From NCBI RefSeq assembly GCF_000755145.1, contig NZ_CP009228.1, positions 865,827 to 929,826 on the forward strand: 64,000 bases of DNA. Reading direction: 5' to 3'. Made by a program: the position numbers and the translations under genes. The notes under the pieces were generated by a model. That model had not been told where the DNA came from. It was given only the letters and a program-made list of their open reading frames with translations, and did not search any database. This stretch comes from Treponema putidum. GTDB taxonomy: Bacteria; Spirochaetota; Spirochaetia; Treponematales; Treponemataceae. Position 1 is the stretch's first letter. Each line of letters starts with the position of its first letter. Positions 17,122 through 25,971 of the stretch are shown here, piece by piece.

Positions 17122-18863
17122 TCTTCATGTCCTTTTTGTTGAGTTTCAAAAACTTCTTTATAGATGGCACTCGTCTGAAGCAGTTCGTCATGAGTGCCTA
17201 CCGCAGTAATCGAGCCGTTATCGAATACAAGGATTTTATCCGCATGCTGTACGGAAGAAATACGTTGTGCAATGATAATCTTTGTGGTCTCCGGCAGGAA
17301 CTCCTTAAATGATTTTTGAATCAGTGCGTCCGTTTTGGTGTCCACAGCACTGGTTGAATCATCGAGGATTAAAATCTTAGGCTTTTTTAAAAGCGCCCGC
17401 GCAATACAGAGCCTCTGTTTTTGTCCGCCTGAAACGTTTGTTCCGCCCTGCTCGATACGGGCGTTATAGCCATCCGGCATTGCTTCAACAAATTCGGCGG
17501 CGCAGGCAAGGCGGCAGGCTTCGGCTATTTCCGCATCGCTTGCATTTTCGTTACCCCATCTCAAATTACTCTTTACCGTGCCGGAAAACAATTCGTTTTT
17601 CTGCAAGACCATCGCCACAGCATCCCGCAATGTTTTTACATCATAATCTTTTACATTCACGCCGCCTACACTGACCGAACCGGAGGTAACATCATACAAA
17701 CGCGGAATGAGCTGCACAAAGGAGGTTTTGGAAGAACCTGTGCCGCCGATAATCCCTACCGCTTCTCCCGAAGCAATCGAAATGTTGGCATTGTTGATTA
17801 CCTTTTTATCCGCATCGGCACTATACATAAAGTCCGCATTGGTAAAGCGGATATCTCCGCTTTTTACTTCCGTTATGGGATGTTCCGGGTTTTGAATAGT
17901 AGAGCGTTCGTTTAAAATTTCGGCAATACGTTCCGCAGAGGAGCGGGAGATGGTAATCATCACAAAGACCATCGAGAACATCATCAAGCTCATCATAATC
18001 TGTGTTGCATAGGAAAAAAGCGCCATAAGCGATCCTGTGGTTAGCCCGACCGCCGCATTATTTCCGCTTGCAACAATCGATCTTGCTCCGAACCACGAAA
18101 TCAAAATCATACAGGTATAAATAGAAAACTGAGCAAGCGGCATCATCAGCGTGATATACCGCTCCCCTTTTGAAAAGCCGCGGTAAATCGATTCCGAAAT
18201 TTTTTCAAACTTGGCAATTTCGTACTGCTGCCGGTTAAAAGATTTTACTACCCTTACGCCGCGCACGTTTTCTTGCACCACATTGTTTAGCTTATCATAG
18301 GTCTTAAACACCGTCTTAAAGATGGGATGCACTTTGCGTATAATAAAAAAAATACCGAGCCCCAAAAATGGAATCATGCAGAGGAATATCATGGAAATTT
18401 TAGTACTGATTCTAAACGAGGCGATCATCGCAAAAATCATCATACCGGGAGCGCGCACAGCGAGCTTTACCAGCATCTGATAGGAATTGAGTACGTTTGT
18501 TACATCGGTGGTAAGCCGAGTTATGATAGAAGAAGTCGAAAATTTATCGATATTTGAAAAAGAAAATGTCTGCACGTTAGCGTACATATCCTGCCGCAAA
18601 TTTGCTGCAAACCCCGCCGAAGCCTTAGCTGCCGTAACCGACGAAAACACCCCCGTCAGTAATTGAATAAGCGCAAAGATTAAAAGAGCTACCCCGTACT
18701 TAAACACGGTTCCCATTGCACCGGCTTCAATCCCAAAATCTATCAGATATGCCATAGTGGACGGGATGATTATTTCAAACACCACCTCCGTGATTGTCAG
18801 GAGCACTGCGATAACGGATGTCCGTTTATATTCCCGAAGGCTTTTTGATAAAGTTTTAAGCAT
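17118..18863 (-). CDS. ABC exporter half-transporter, degenerate-Walker-B subunit
   Basis: 581 residues: six membrane helices (about 15-310) and an ATPase domain. Walker A is GGTGSSKTS (near 375), the signature is the canonical VSGGQ, and Walker B is ILILDDSTSAVD (near 500), with Asp replacing the catalytic Glu. Its ATP site, completed by the partner's LSQGQ, should therefore hydrolyse poorly, while the other composite site is consensus. It is translated first in the pair. AAGG lies about 11 nt before the ATG. The promoter was not clear in the upstream gap. Confidence 0.93.
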   Translation of the reverse strand: MLKTLSKSLREYKRTSVIAVLLTITEVVFEIIIPSTMAYLIDFGIEAGAMGTVFKYGVALLIFALIQLLTGVFSSVTAAKASAGFAANLRQDMYANVQTFSFSNIDKFSTSSIITRLTTDVTNVLNSYQMLVKLAVRAPGMMIFAMIASFRISTKISMIFLCMIPFLGLGIFFIIRKVHPIFKTVFKTYDKLNNVVQENVRGVRVVKSFNRQQYEIAKFEKISESIYRGFSKGERYITLMMPLAQFSIYTCMILISWFGARSIVASGNNAAVGLTTGSLMALFSYATQIMMSLMMFSMVFVMITISRSSAERIAEILNERSTIQNPEHPITEVKSGDIRFTNADFMYSADADKKVINNANISIASGEAVGIIGGTGSSKTSFVQLIPRLYDVTSGSVSVGGVNVKDYDVKTLRDAVAMVLQKNELFSGTVKSNLRWGNENASDAEIAEACRLACAAEFVEAMPDGYNARIEQGGTNVSGGQKQRLCIARALLKKPKILILDDSTSAVDTKTDALIQKSFKEFLPETTKIIIAQRISSVQHADKILVFDNGSITAVGTHDELLQTSAIYKEVFETQQKGHEE

Positions 18864-19063
18864 AAATATTAATCCTTCAATATAGTTTGAATTTAAAGCA
18901 GTACCGATAAAAATGTGATTTGTTTAAACGGATTTTGCATTTAATTTTTCTTGTATATATAGCTTCATATTATATTAATTTTTATTGTGAAAAGCAATTG
19001 GTTTGTTTAAATTGCTGAGAAAACTTAAATAATCATCGTGCCACATAAAACATAAAACAGTTC

Positions 19064-19092
19064 TTGACAGCTCCGACTTTTTAGCCTATAAT
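19064..19092 (+). promoter_or_regulatory. Perfect-consensus promoter TTGACA-N17-TATAAT and leader of the chemoreceptor gene
   Basis: Both hexamers match consensus exactly, with a 17-bp spacer. The leader runs about 150 nt to the ATG at 19250. In it, AGGAG is followed by a five-codon ORF (19166-19180, MYSP-stop), whose end forms a weak TAGG/CCTA stem followed by six T. The rest of the 386-bp gap (18864-19249) is AT-rich with no further feature that I can support. Confidence 0.8.
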
Positions 19093-19249
19093 ACTCGACT
19101 ATATTACAACAGAGTGAAACCTTTAAAAAAAATTTAAACTTTTCCTCAAATCTTCTAGGAGAATAATGTATAGCCCCTAATTTTTTGGAAATATGTTGTA
19201 TTCTTAATGTACTACTCTGAAATTAAATAAACTGTAAGGAGTTTTTACT

Positions 19250-21349
19250 ATGAGTAAAACAAAACGTTTTTCTTTGTTCAGCAAATTTATGGCCATATTC
19301 GGACTGCTTATTTTGATAATCAGTATTATATTAAGTTTTTTTTCGATACGTATCGCACGTAAAGCAGTAATCGAAAAAGTCGAAACCCATCTCATCGACA
19401 AGGCGGCGGACACAGCAGAAATTGTTGACGGGCGTATTTCAATATTTTTTCAAGTTCTTGAGGATATAGCGCAGGAACCCATTTTAAAAGATCCTGCAGT
19501 ATCGTATCAGGAAAAAACAAAATATTTGGAAAAAGCAGTTTCTTCTAACGAAAAAATCGAACAGCTTAATCTATACGGACTTTCCGGAGTGCGTACTACT
19601 AACGATGGAAAGATAGTAGATGTGCATGATAGGGAGTGGTTTAAATCCGCTTCTGCAGGTAATAAATTTATTTCGGAGCCGCTTCTTTCCAGATCTTTGA
19701 ATAAATTTACAATTATACTCGCATTACCGTTATATGACAACAATCATAATATGCTTGGCGTATTAAATTGTGTTGTAGATGCAAAGCATCTTTCAAATCT
19801 TATTTCTGACATTGTTGTCGGTAAAACAGGTTATTGCTTTATTATCGGTTCGACGGGCACCATCGTTGCACTACAAGATTTTGACAAAGTAACAAATATG
19901 GTGAATATATTGAAAATGTCGGAAACCGACAAGAGCCTTGAATCTCTGGCCTCATTTGAAAAGACTGCACTCGAAAACAATACCTCATCGGTAGGTTTTT
20001 ATGAATACGAAGGTGTAAGTAAAATTGCTTCTTATGCTACGATGAAAACTACCAATTGGAAGGTTATCATAAATGCACCTGTAAACGAATTTATGAAAAC
20101 AGTCGATTCTTTGCGTCTTTCACTTATGGGTCTGACTGCAATTATTTTAGTTGGGGCGTTTATCCTTATATATTTTGATACCCGTTACATAATAAAACCG
20201 ATCAAAAAAGTAGTCAACGCTCTGAAGAATATTGCGCATGGCGAAGGAGACCTAACGGTCAGACTTCCGATAAACGGCAACGATGAAATTACCGACCTGT
20301 CGGAATATTTTAATCAGACTATTTCCAAAATCGGCTCATCGATTAAGACCGTAGGAGCAAGCAGTGAAGAAATGACAAGCATAGGCAGCGAGCTTGCATC
20401 TAATATGACCGAAACCGCCAGTGCCGTGCACCAAATAAGTGCGAATATCGACGGAGTAAAACAGCAGGCACTTACTCAGGCTGCAAGCGTTACCGAAACG
20501 GCGGCTACGATTGAAGAAATTATCCGCACTATAAAACAGCTTAACGGCAGTATCGAAAATCAGGCAGCCAGCGTAGCCGAATCCTCTTCGGCTATCGAGC
20601 AAATGGTTGGGAACATAGCTTCTATCACTCAAACCCTCGGCAAAACCGATGATGTCATAAAAACTCTCGCCTCCGCTACCGCCGACGGTAAGGATACGAT
20701 AGTTAATTCAAACTCCGTTACCCAAAAAATAGCCGAAGAATCAGGCAGTCTTTTGGAAGCCTCAAGCGTTATCCAGCACATTGCAAGTCAGACGAATCTT
20801 TTAGCAATGAATGCCGCAATCGAAGCCGCCCACGCAGGCGAGGCGGGTAAGGGCTTTGCCGTTGTTGCCGACGAAATCCGTAAGCTCGCCGAGGAATCCA
20901 GCACACAAGGTAAAACCATAACTTCTACCCTCAAAGTATTGTCGGGCGAAATCGAAGCTCTTTCAACTTCTTCAAAAACGGCAGAAGAAAGGTTCAATAC
21001 CATCTTTGCTCTTTCGGAGCAGGTAAAAACTATGAGCCAAAACCTAACTAACGCTATGCGTGAACAGGAGAACGGAAGCAAGGAAGTACTCACTGCAATC
21101 CGCGATATCAATATGGTAACAAACCAAGTAAATGACGGTTCCGCCGAGATGCTGCGAGGCGGTGAGAATGTAGCTCAAGAAATGCAAAAGCTCGATGAGC
21201 TTACCCGTGTCATTACCGACAGCATGAACGAAATGGCGATCGGGGCGAGACAAATCAATAATGCCGTTCAGGAAGTAAATGAAATAAGTCAAAAAAACAA
21301 GCACAGCATTGAGAATTTGGCAAATGAAGTAAAAAAGTTTAAGGTTTAA
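19250..21349 (+). CDS. Methyl-accepting chemotaxis protein (dCache-HAMP-signalling domain)
   Basis: 699 residues. TM1 is at about 11-32, followed by a periplasmic double-Cache sensor (about 35-285) with DREWFKSA and a [13 protein letters not shown] segment, TM2 (about 288-308), HAMP ([12 protein letters not shown], about 310-362) and a cytoplasmic helical hairpin. The tip is [20 protein letters not shown] (near 525), a hallmark of the family. DREWFKSA is typical of dCache domains that bind amino acids or similar small ligands. AAGGAG precedes the ATG. The signalling half is nearly the same as in the receptor at 29745, so recombination or recent duplication is likely. Confidence 0.97.
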   Translation: MSKTKRFSLFSKFMAIFGLLILIISIILSFFSIRIARKAVIEKVETHLIDKAADTAEIVDGRISIFFQVLEDIAQEPILKDPAVSYQEKTKYLEKAVSSNEKIEQLNLYGLSGVRTTNDGKIVDVHDREWFKSASAGNKFISEPLLSRSLNKFTIILALPLYDNNHNMLGVLNCVVDAKHLSNLISDIVVGKTGYCFIIGSTGTIVALQDFDKVTNMVNILKMSETDKSLESLASFEKTALENNTSSVGFYEYEGVSKIASYATMKTTNWKVIINAPVNEFMKTVDSLRLSLMGLTAIILVGAFILIYFDTRYIIKPIKKVVNALKNIAHGEGDLTVRLPINGNDEITDLSEYFNQTISKIGSSIKTVGASSEEMTSIGSELASNMTETASAVHQISANIDGVKQQALTQAASVTETAATIEEIIRTIKQLNGSIENQAASVAESSSAIEQMVGNIASITQTLGKTDDVIKTLASATADGKDTIVNSNSVTQKIAEESGSLLEASSVIQHIASQTNLLAMNAAIEAAHAGEAGKGFAVVADEIRKLAEESSTQGKTITSTLKVLSGEIEALSTSSKTAEERFNTIFALSEQVKTMSQNLTNAMREQENGSKEVLTAIRDINMVTNQVNDGSAEMLRGGENVAQEMQKLDELTRVITDSMNEMAIGARQINNAVQEVNEISQKNKHSIENLANEVKKFKV

Positions 21350-21467
21350 TGATTTCTTCTGCGGAGAGCCCTGATATTTTGCAAATATCACCTATCGGAT
21401 AATTCAACCTCTTCATGCGTCTATTTCAAATGATTTTAATAATATGTATTCCCTTGCAGTTTTTATT

Positions 21468-21524
21468 ATGCATTTACAGGAAGTAAAGGAGATTAGTCAA
21501 AAAATAAGCCTTACGGGAAGGTAG
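21468..21524 (+). pseudogene. Scrap of a chemoreceptor C-terminus
   Basis: The sequence encodes MHLQEVKEISQKISLTGR then stop. QEVKEISQK matches the QEVNEISQK at the end of the chemoreceptor just upstream, and the DNA at 21477-21506 resembles 21269-21298. It has no start region or domain of its own. It looks like debris of a second receptor gene or of a partial tandem duplication. Confidence 0.5.
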
Positions 21525-21535
21525 ATCGTCTAAAA

Positions 21536-21584
21536 AAGCTGTCTCAAGATACTGTCAGACACATGTCAAAACACTTGACAGCTT
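21536..21584 (+). promoter_or_regulatory. Inverted repeat overlapping a promoter
   Basis: AAGCTGTC-t-CAAG (21536-21548) pairs with CTTGACAGCTT (21574-21584), one bulged T. The right arm contains the -35 hexamer of the promoter at 21575-21603. It could be the terminator of the chemoreceptor transcript (without a good T-tract) or an operator. Confidence 0.4.
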
Positions 21585-21603
21585 ATAAAATGAGTACTAA
21601 AAT
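21575..21603 (+). promoter_or_regulatory. Promoter TTGACA-N17-TAAAAT for the MBL-fold gene
   Basis: TTGACA (21575-21580) and TAAAAT (21598-21603) are 17 bp apart. The leader holds a small perfect hairpin (CTAAAAACT-TC-AGTTTTTAG, 21617-21636) before a GGGGG-rich ribosome site at 21656-21661. Confidence 0.65.
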
Positions 21604-21668
21604 AATAAGTAGGAACTAAAAACTTCAGTTTTTAGAAATGTCCAAATATTAATATAGGGGGTGTTTTT

Positions 21669-22478
21669 ATGAGTTTGATGGATTATTTTGCAATTCATGT
21701 TGTTCCGAAAGTGTACAGAGGAAAAGGAGCCTTCCATCCTTCGGAAACAGGAAAATTGACGGAGACGGTAAGCTGCGTAAGAGAATACGACGTTAATATC
21801 TTTTTTATCCGCAAGGGCAGCACACTGATCGCAATAGATTCCGGATACAAAAATCATCCTGCTCTCTTACCTGGATGTAAAAAAATCGGAATCGATCCTA
21901 AAGCGGTTCAGGCACTGTTTCTTACTCATGCGGATCCGGATCATGCAGGAGGCTTGGATATTCGTTGTGAAAATTGCTTTACCAACGCTGAAATTTATCT
22001 CGGCGAAATTGAAGAAAATTATCTGACAAATACCGTATATCGTAAAAAGATCGGCCCGTTCGGATTAAAAAATTCCGTAAAAGTAAAAGATAATTATCAC
22101 CTTCTTAAAGACGGCCAAACCGTTTCTATCGGTGATTTGACGATTCAACCGTTTTTAGTCCCTGGCCATACACTCGGACACTTAATGTATTTAATCGACA
22201 ATGAAATGCTTTTTACGGGAGACTCCATTGCACTGAATGAAGACGGAGGATGGTGTTTTTTTGATCTGTTCAACTACAACAGTGAAATGAATATTGAATC
22301 TTTGAAAGCATTAAAGGAAAAACTGGATTTAAATAGAATTAAGTATGTATTTACTTCCCATAACGGATTTACTGATAACGTGAAGGCTGTTTTTGCTCAT
22401 GTCGATGTTATTCCGAAATGGAATGAAAAAGGATTTATATTTGATAAAACAGCCCCTTATGATTGTTTTGCCGAGTAG
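21669..22478 (+). CDS. Metallo-beta-lactamase-fold hydrolase
   Basis: 269 residues. The metal motif reads THADPDHAGGLD (near residues 86-97), where the second histidine of HxHxDH is Asp, a variant seen in some branches of the fold. Further ligand segments are VPGHTLGHLMYLI (near 167) and FTGDSIAL (near 184), and a C-terminal SHNGF (near 235) supplies the last histidine. There is no signal peptide. The family hydrolyses thioesters, phosphodiesters, lactones and more, so the substrate cannot be assigned. GGGGG is followed by TGTTTTT before the ATG. It is a single-gene unit with its own promoter and terminator. Confidence 0.9.
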   Translation: MSLMDYFAIHVVPKVYRGKGAFHPSETGKLTETVSCVREYDVNIFFIRKGSTLIAIDSGYKNHPALLPGCKKIGIDPKAVQALFLTHADPDHAGGLDIRCENCFTNAEIYLGEIEENYLTNTVYRKKIGPFGLKNSVKVKDNYHLLKDGQTVSIGDLTIQPFLVPGHTLGHLMYLIDNEMLFTGDSIALNEDGGWCFFDLFNYNSEMNIESLKALKEKLDLNRIKYVFTSHNGFTDNVKAVFAHVDVIPKWNEKGFIFDKTAPYDCFAE

Positions 22479-22570
22479 CAATTTTTTCATAATGCGGCCT
22501 CTTGACATTTATTCAAAAATTAATTATATTACTTTTACACACAGAAGATACACACTATTATTCTATTCAC

Positions 22571-22611
22571 AAGCAGCCCTTTCTCCTCCTTTTCGGGCTG
22601 CTTTCTTTTTA
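22571..22611 (+). terminator. Intrinsic terminator after the MBL-fold gene
   Basis: AGCAGCCC (22572-22579) and GGGCTGCT (22595-22602) form a perfect 8-bp stem followed by TTCTTTTT. The whole gap to nagB (22479-22771) holds only this and the nagB promoter. Confidence 0.85.
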
Positions 22612-22706
22612 TAAGCTTAAAAATGTATAAACTTTGTATCTGCAAAACTCTAGTTAAATTTCCGGATTACTTTTATGTTCTTGTCCTGAAAATCAATCAT
22701 CATTTA

Positions 22707-22735
22707 TTTACTAATTTTAAGTTTTTTTGTATTAT
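22707..22735 (+). promoter_or_regulatory. Likely nagB-operon promoter TTTACT-N17-TATTAT
   Basis: TTTACT (22707-22712) and TATTAT (22730-22735) with a 17-bp spacer. A CTTAG/CTAAG small inverted repeat lies between it and the GAGGGAGA ribosome site. Confidence 0.5.
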
Positions 22736-22771
22736 ATGTTCCTTAGGTTATTAAGCTAAGAGGGAGACTCT

Positions 22772-23566
22772 ATGAGACTTATCATAAAAAACAACTATGA
22801 AGATTGTTCAAAATGGACTGCCGATTATATCTGCAATAAAATTATCGAATTTAATCCTACAAAAGAAAAGCCTTTTGTTCTTGGGCTTCCGACAGGCTCC
22901 ACACCGCTGGGTGTTTATAAAGAGCTTATAAAAAAGAATAAAGAAGGCATTTTATCTTTTAAGCACGTAGTTACTTTTAACATGGATGAATATGTAGGTT
23001 TGGAACCCTCCCATCCTCAAAGCTATCATTATTTTATGATGGATAATTTTTTTAATCACATCGATATTGCCCCTAAAAACATTCATATCTTGGACGGGAT
23101 GACTAAGGATAAGAAAAAGGAATGTGAAGACTATGAAAAGGCAATCCGCTCTTACGGAAAAATTCATTTATTTTTAGGCGGAATAGGAGCAGACGGGCAT
23201 ATTGCCTTTAATGAGCCGTACTCTTCATTAGCTTCCCGTACAAGGGAAAAAACTTTAACACGGGATACCATCATAATGAATTCCCGATTCTTTGGCGGGA
23301 ATGAAGACCTTGTTCCAAAAACGGCTTTGACTGTCGGTATCGGTACAATTATGGATGCTGAAGAAGTTTTAATAATGGCAACCGGACATGCTAAGGCTGA
23401 GGCCGTTCATCAGGCAGTTGAGGGCGGGGTAAGTCACGTTTGGACTGTCAGCACTTTACAACTTCATCCGAAATCCATTATAATCTGCGACGATGCTGCA
23501 ACAGACGAACTTAAAGTAAAAACCGTAAAATACTTTTTGGATATCGAAAAGGAAAACAGAAACTAA
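22772..23566 (+). CDS. nagB: Glucosamine-6-phosphate deaminase
   Basis: 264 residues, the usual length. The substrate-binding start [16 protein letters not shown], the catalytic Asp in FNMDEYVGL (near residue 72) and [14 protein letters not shown] (near 137-150), with the ring-opening histidine, are all present. SRTREKTL matches the allosteric and phosphate-binding segment of the E. coli enzyme. It turns glucosamine 6-phosphate into fructose 6-phosphate and ammonia in the cytosol, feeding amino sugars from host glycans or cell-wall turnover into glycolysis. It heads an operon: the next gene starts on its last base. Confidence 0.97.
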   Translation: MRLIIKNNYEDCSKWTADYICNKIIEFNPTKEKPFVLGLPTGSTPLGVYKELIKKNKEGILSFKHVVTFNMDEYVGLEPSHPQSYHYFMMDNFFNHIDIAPKNIHILDGMTKDKKKECEDYEKAIRSYGKIHLFLGGIGADGHIAFNEPYSSLASRTREKTLTRDTIIMNSRFFGGNEDLVPKTALTVGIGTIMDAEEVLIMATGHAKAEAVHQAVEGGVSHVWTVSTLQLHPKSIIICDDAATDELKVKTVKYFLDIEKENRN

Positions 23567-24762
23567 TGTATCAAGAAAACAAACACAGGCTTCACACTAT
23601 TTCATTCTTTGTATTACTTGCAGGAATGTTGATTCTTGTGGGTAAGTTATTTTTACCATACGCAAGCGTTTTATTATGGTCGGCGGTAATTTATATTTTG
23701 GTAAGGCCGTTATATAATAAGATACTATCTAGGATGAATAAAGAAAAAAAAACTTTCCCGATAAAGAAAAGATTGCTTGCAGGCAGTTTTGCAATAATAA
23801 CGGTTCTTGTTGTTGCCGGTGTTTTGTTTTTTGTTGTGATAAAAATATTCGGGCAGGGAAAAATACTTGTTCAAAGTATTCAAACCTTTTTAGAAAATAT
23901 TAACAATGCAGATTCAGGCTTTTCAAAAAACGATATAGCAGAAATGGTAAACCGCTTATCGATGGGGACGATAGATATTTCCAACCTTGATTTACAAAAA
24001 GAAGTTTTAAACATTTTATCTTCTTCTTCGGATAAAATATTAAGGTATGCAACAAGTCTTGTAAAAAATGCAGGTTCGTTTTTTTTGTCCCTTATTTTTT
24101 TTGCCTTTGCTCTTTACTTTTTTTATATAGATGGGGCTTATCTTTTTAGCTTGCTAAAACATGCTATCCCGATAGAGAATGAAACATCAAGCAAACTGTT
24201 TTCTAAAATAGGCGAAATTACAACAAATCTTTTTAAGGGTCTCTTTCTGGTTTCGTTTTATCAATGCCTTGCATCTTTTGTAGTTTATCTTATATTCGGT
24301 GTTCAAAGTGCACTATTGCTTGCAATTCTAACCTTTTTTAGCTCATTTTTACCCCTTGTCGGCTGCGGTTTAATTTGGTTTCCTGTAGGAATAGGGCTAT
24401 GCTTTACAGCAGGTTTTGTAAAAGGTATTATTTTTTTGGTGGTTGCAGGTTCGATAATCAGTTTTATGGATAACTTTTTACGTCCTTTCTTTTTAAAGGA
24501 CAGAATAAAAATACATCCTCTTTTAATCTTTTTTTCAATGTTGGGAGGCGTCAGTATGTTTTCATTTGACGGTATCATTTTAGGACCGATGATTGTAATC
24601 TTATTCTTTACCGTTTTAGATATGGCTTTGGATATAGAAGAAAAAAAAGACAACATTTTAAGCGGAAATGTACCGCAGGAAAATAAAATTGAACAACATA
24701 TCGGCAAATCTAATTTTGAAAATAATGTTATAAAAGGAGTAGATAAAAATTATGATAACTGA
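23566..24762 (+). CDS. AI-2E/PerM-family membrane protein
   Basis: 398 residues. Paired helices near the N-terminus (about 10-50) are followed by one at about 68-90, a soluble middle (100-155), and a cluster from about 165 to 370 with FLPLVGCGLIWFPVGIGL and a loop then DNFLRPFFLKDRIKIHPLL. The GVSMFSFDGIILGPMI segment is characteristic of the AI-2 exporter/PerM family. Members export autoinducer-2, sporulation signals or ions; the cargo here is unknown. It overlaps nagB by one base and nrdB by 11, so translation of all three is coupled. Confidence 0.9.
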   Translation: MYQENKHRLHTISFFVLLAGMLILVGKLFLPYASVLLWSAVIYILVRPLYNKILSRMNKEKKTFPIKKRLLAGSFAIITVLVVAGVLFFVVIKIFGQGKILVQSIQTFLENINNADSGFSKNDIAEMVNRLSMGTIDISNLDLQKEVLNILSSSSDKILRYATSLVKNAGSFFLSLIFFAFALYFFYIDGAYLFSLLKHAIPIENETSSKLFSKIGEITTNLFKGLFLVSFYQCLASFVVYLIFGVQSALLLAILTFFSSFLPLVGCGLIWFPVGIGLCFTAGFVKGIIFLVVAGSIISFMDNFLRPFFLKDRIKIHPLLIFFSMLGGVSMFSFDGIILGPMIVILFFTVLDMALDIEEKKDNILSGNVPQENKIEQHIGKSNFENNVIKGVDKNYDN

Positions 24763-25807
24763 AAAAACCGTTTTGCCCCAAAAGGCTTTGTTTAATGAAA
24801 AAGGAGATATAGAAACTCACAAGCGTAAAATGATTGGAGGAAATACTACCAACCTAAACGATTTTAACAATATGAAGTATTCATGGGCAAGCGATTGGTA
24901 TCGGCAGGCTATGAATAATTTTTGGATACCGGAAGAAATTAACATGACTACCGATGTTCAAGATTACCGAAAATTATCTGTACCGGAGAAAACAGCCTAC
25001 GATAAAATACTTTCATTTTTAATTTTTTTGGACAGTATTCAGACTGCAAACCTTCCGAATGTCGGCCAATATGTAACAGCCAACGAAGTAAACTTGTGCC
25101 TTACTATTCAAGCCTTTCAAGAAGCGGTTCATTCACAAAGTTACAGTTACATGCTCGATACAATTTGTTCTCCCGAAGAACGCACTGAAATTTTATATCA
25201 ATGGAAAGACGATGAACATCTTTTACGCAGAAATAAATTTATCGGTGATTTATACAATGAATTTCAAACCGACAAAAGCGCTCTTGCTTTTTTAAAAGTA
25301 TGCGTTGCAAACTATATTTTGGAAGGTATTTATTTTTATTCCGGTTTTATGTTCTTTTATAATTTGGGAAGGAACAATAAGATGCCCGGTTCTGTTCAGG
25401 AAATACGTTATATCAATCGGGATGAAAATACACATCTTTGGCTTTTCCGCTCGGTGATACAGGAACTTCAAAAAGAAGAGCCTCAATTATTTACTCCGCA
25501 AAGCGTGGAACTTTTTAGAGGAATGATAAAGGAAGGCTGTGAACAAGAAATAGCTTGGGGAAATTATGTTATAGGAAACGATATTCCCGGGCTTAACAGT
25601 CAAATGGTTACCGACTATATTCAATACTTGGGGAATCTCAGATGTGAAAATCTCGGCTTTGCACCTATTTATGACGGGCACAGGGAAGAACCTCAATCTA
25701 TGAGCTGGGTCAGCCAGTATAGCAATGCGAACCTGATTAAGACGGACTTTTTTGAAGCTAAGTCGACAGCCTATGCAAAGTCTTCTGCGATGGTGGATGA
25801 CTTATAA
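24752..25807 (+). CDS. nrdB: Class I ribonucleotide reductase, beta (radical) subunit
   Basis: 351 residues. The di-iron ligands are in place: Asp in FLDSIQ, Glu/His in QEAVHSQSYSYML, Glu in ILEGIYFYSGF, and Glu/His in RDENTHLWLF. The tyrosyl-radical position, the Tyr four residues after the His in HSQSY, is retained, so it is class Ia/b-like and not the radical-free type. It supplies the radical to NrdA for reduction of NDPs to dNDPs. No nrdA gene is adjacent, which is unusual. Oxygen is normally needed to build this radical, of interest in an anaerobe. GGAG lies about 12 nt before the ATG. Confidence 0.95.
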   Translation: MITEKTVLPQKALFNEKGDIETHKRKMIGGNTTNLNDFNNMKYSWASDWYRQAMNNFWIPEEINMTTDVQDYRKLSVPEKTAYDKILSFLIFLDSIQTANLPNVGQYVTANEVNLCLTIQAFQEAVHSQSYSYMLDTICSPEERTEILYQWKDDEHLLRRNKFIGDLYNEFQTDKSALAFLKVCVANYILEGIYFYSGFMFFYNLGRNNKMPGSVQEIRYINRDENTHLWLFRSVIQELQKEEPQLFTPQSVELFRGMIKEGCEQEIAWGNYVIGNDIPGLNSQMVTDYIQYLGNLRCENLGFAPIYDGHREEPQSMSWVSQYSNANLIKTDFFEAKSTAYAKSSAMVDDL

Positions 25808-25915
25808 AATTGTGTGAAGTTTTTACGCTTATCTTATCAATTTATATTTTTAAATCGGGTGTAGACGGTAAAATTGAAACTTTTTCCCCTGATGTTATGC
25901 AATGCAAAAAGGTAA

Positions 25916-25955
25916 ATTTAACAAGACAGACGGAATGACAGCTGCCTTGTTAAAT
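25916..25955. terminator. Inverted repeat between convergent nrdB and the MATE gene
   Basis: ATTTAACAAG (25916-25925) and CTTGTTAAAT (25946-25955) are perfect 10-bp arms around 20 nt. No long T-tract follows on either strand, so termination is likely but not certain. Confidence 0.5.
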
Positions 25956-25971
25956 AAGAAAGTATAATAAA

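Noticed and set aside
17118-18863. Inactive ABC pseudo-subunit
   Set aside because: Walker A with its Lys and the signature are intact; the Asp-for-Glu change is the normal degenerate-site pattern of heterodimeric exporters.
25808-25971. Selenoprotein remnant (frame with TGA near 25937)
   Set aside because: The frame has no start region or Cys/Sec motif and is better explained by the inverted repeat between convergent genes.
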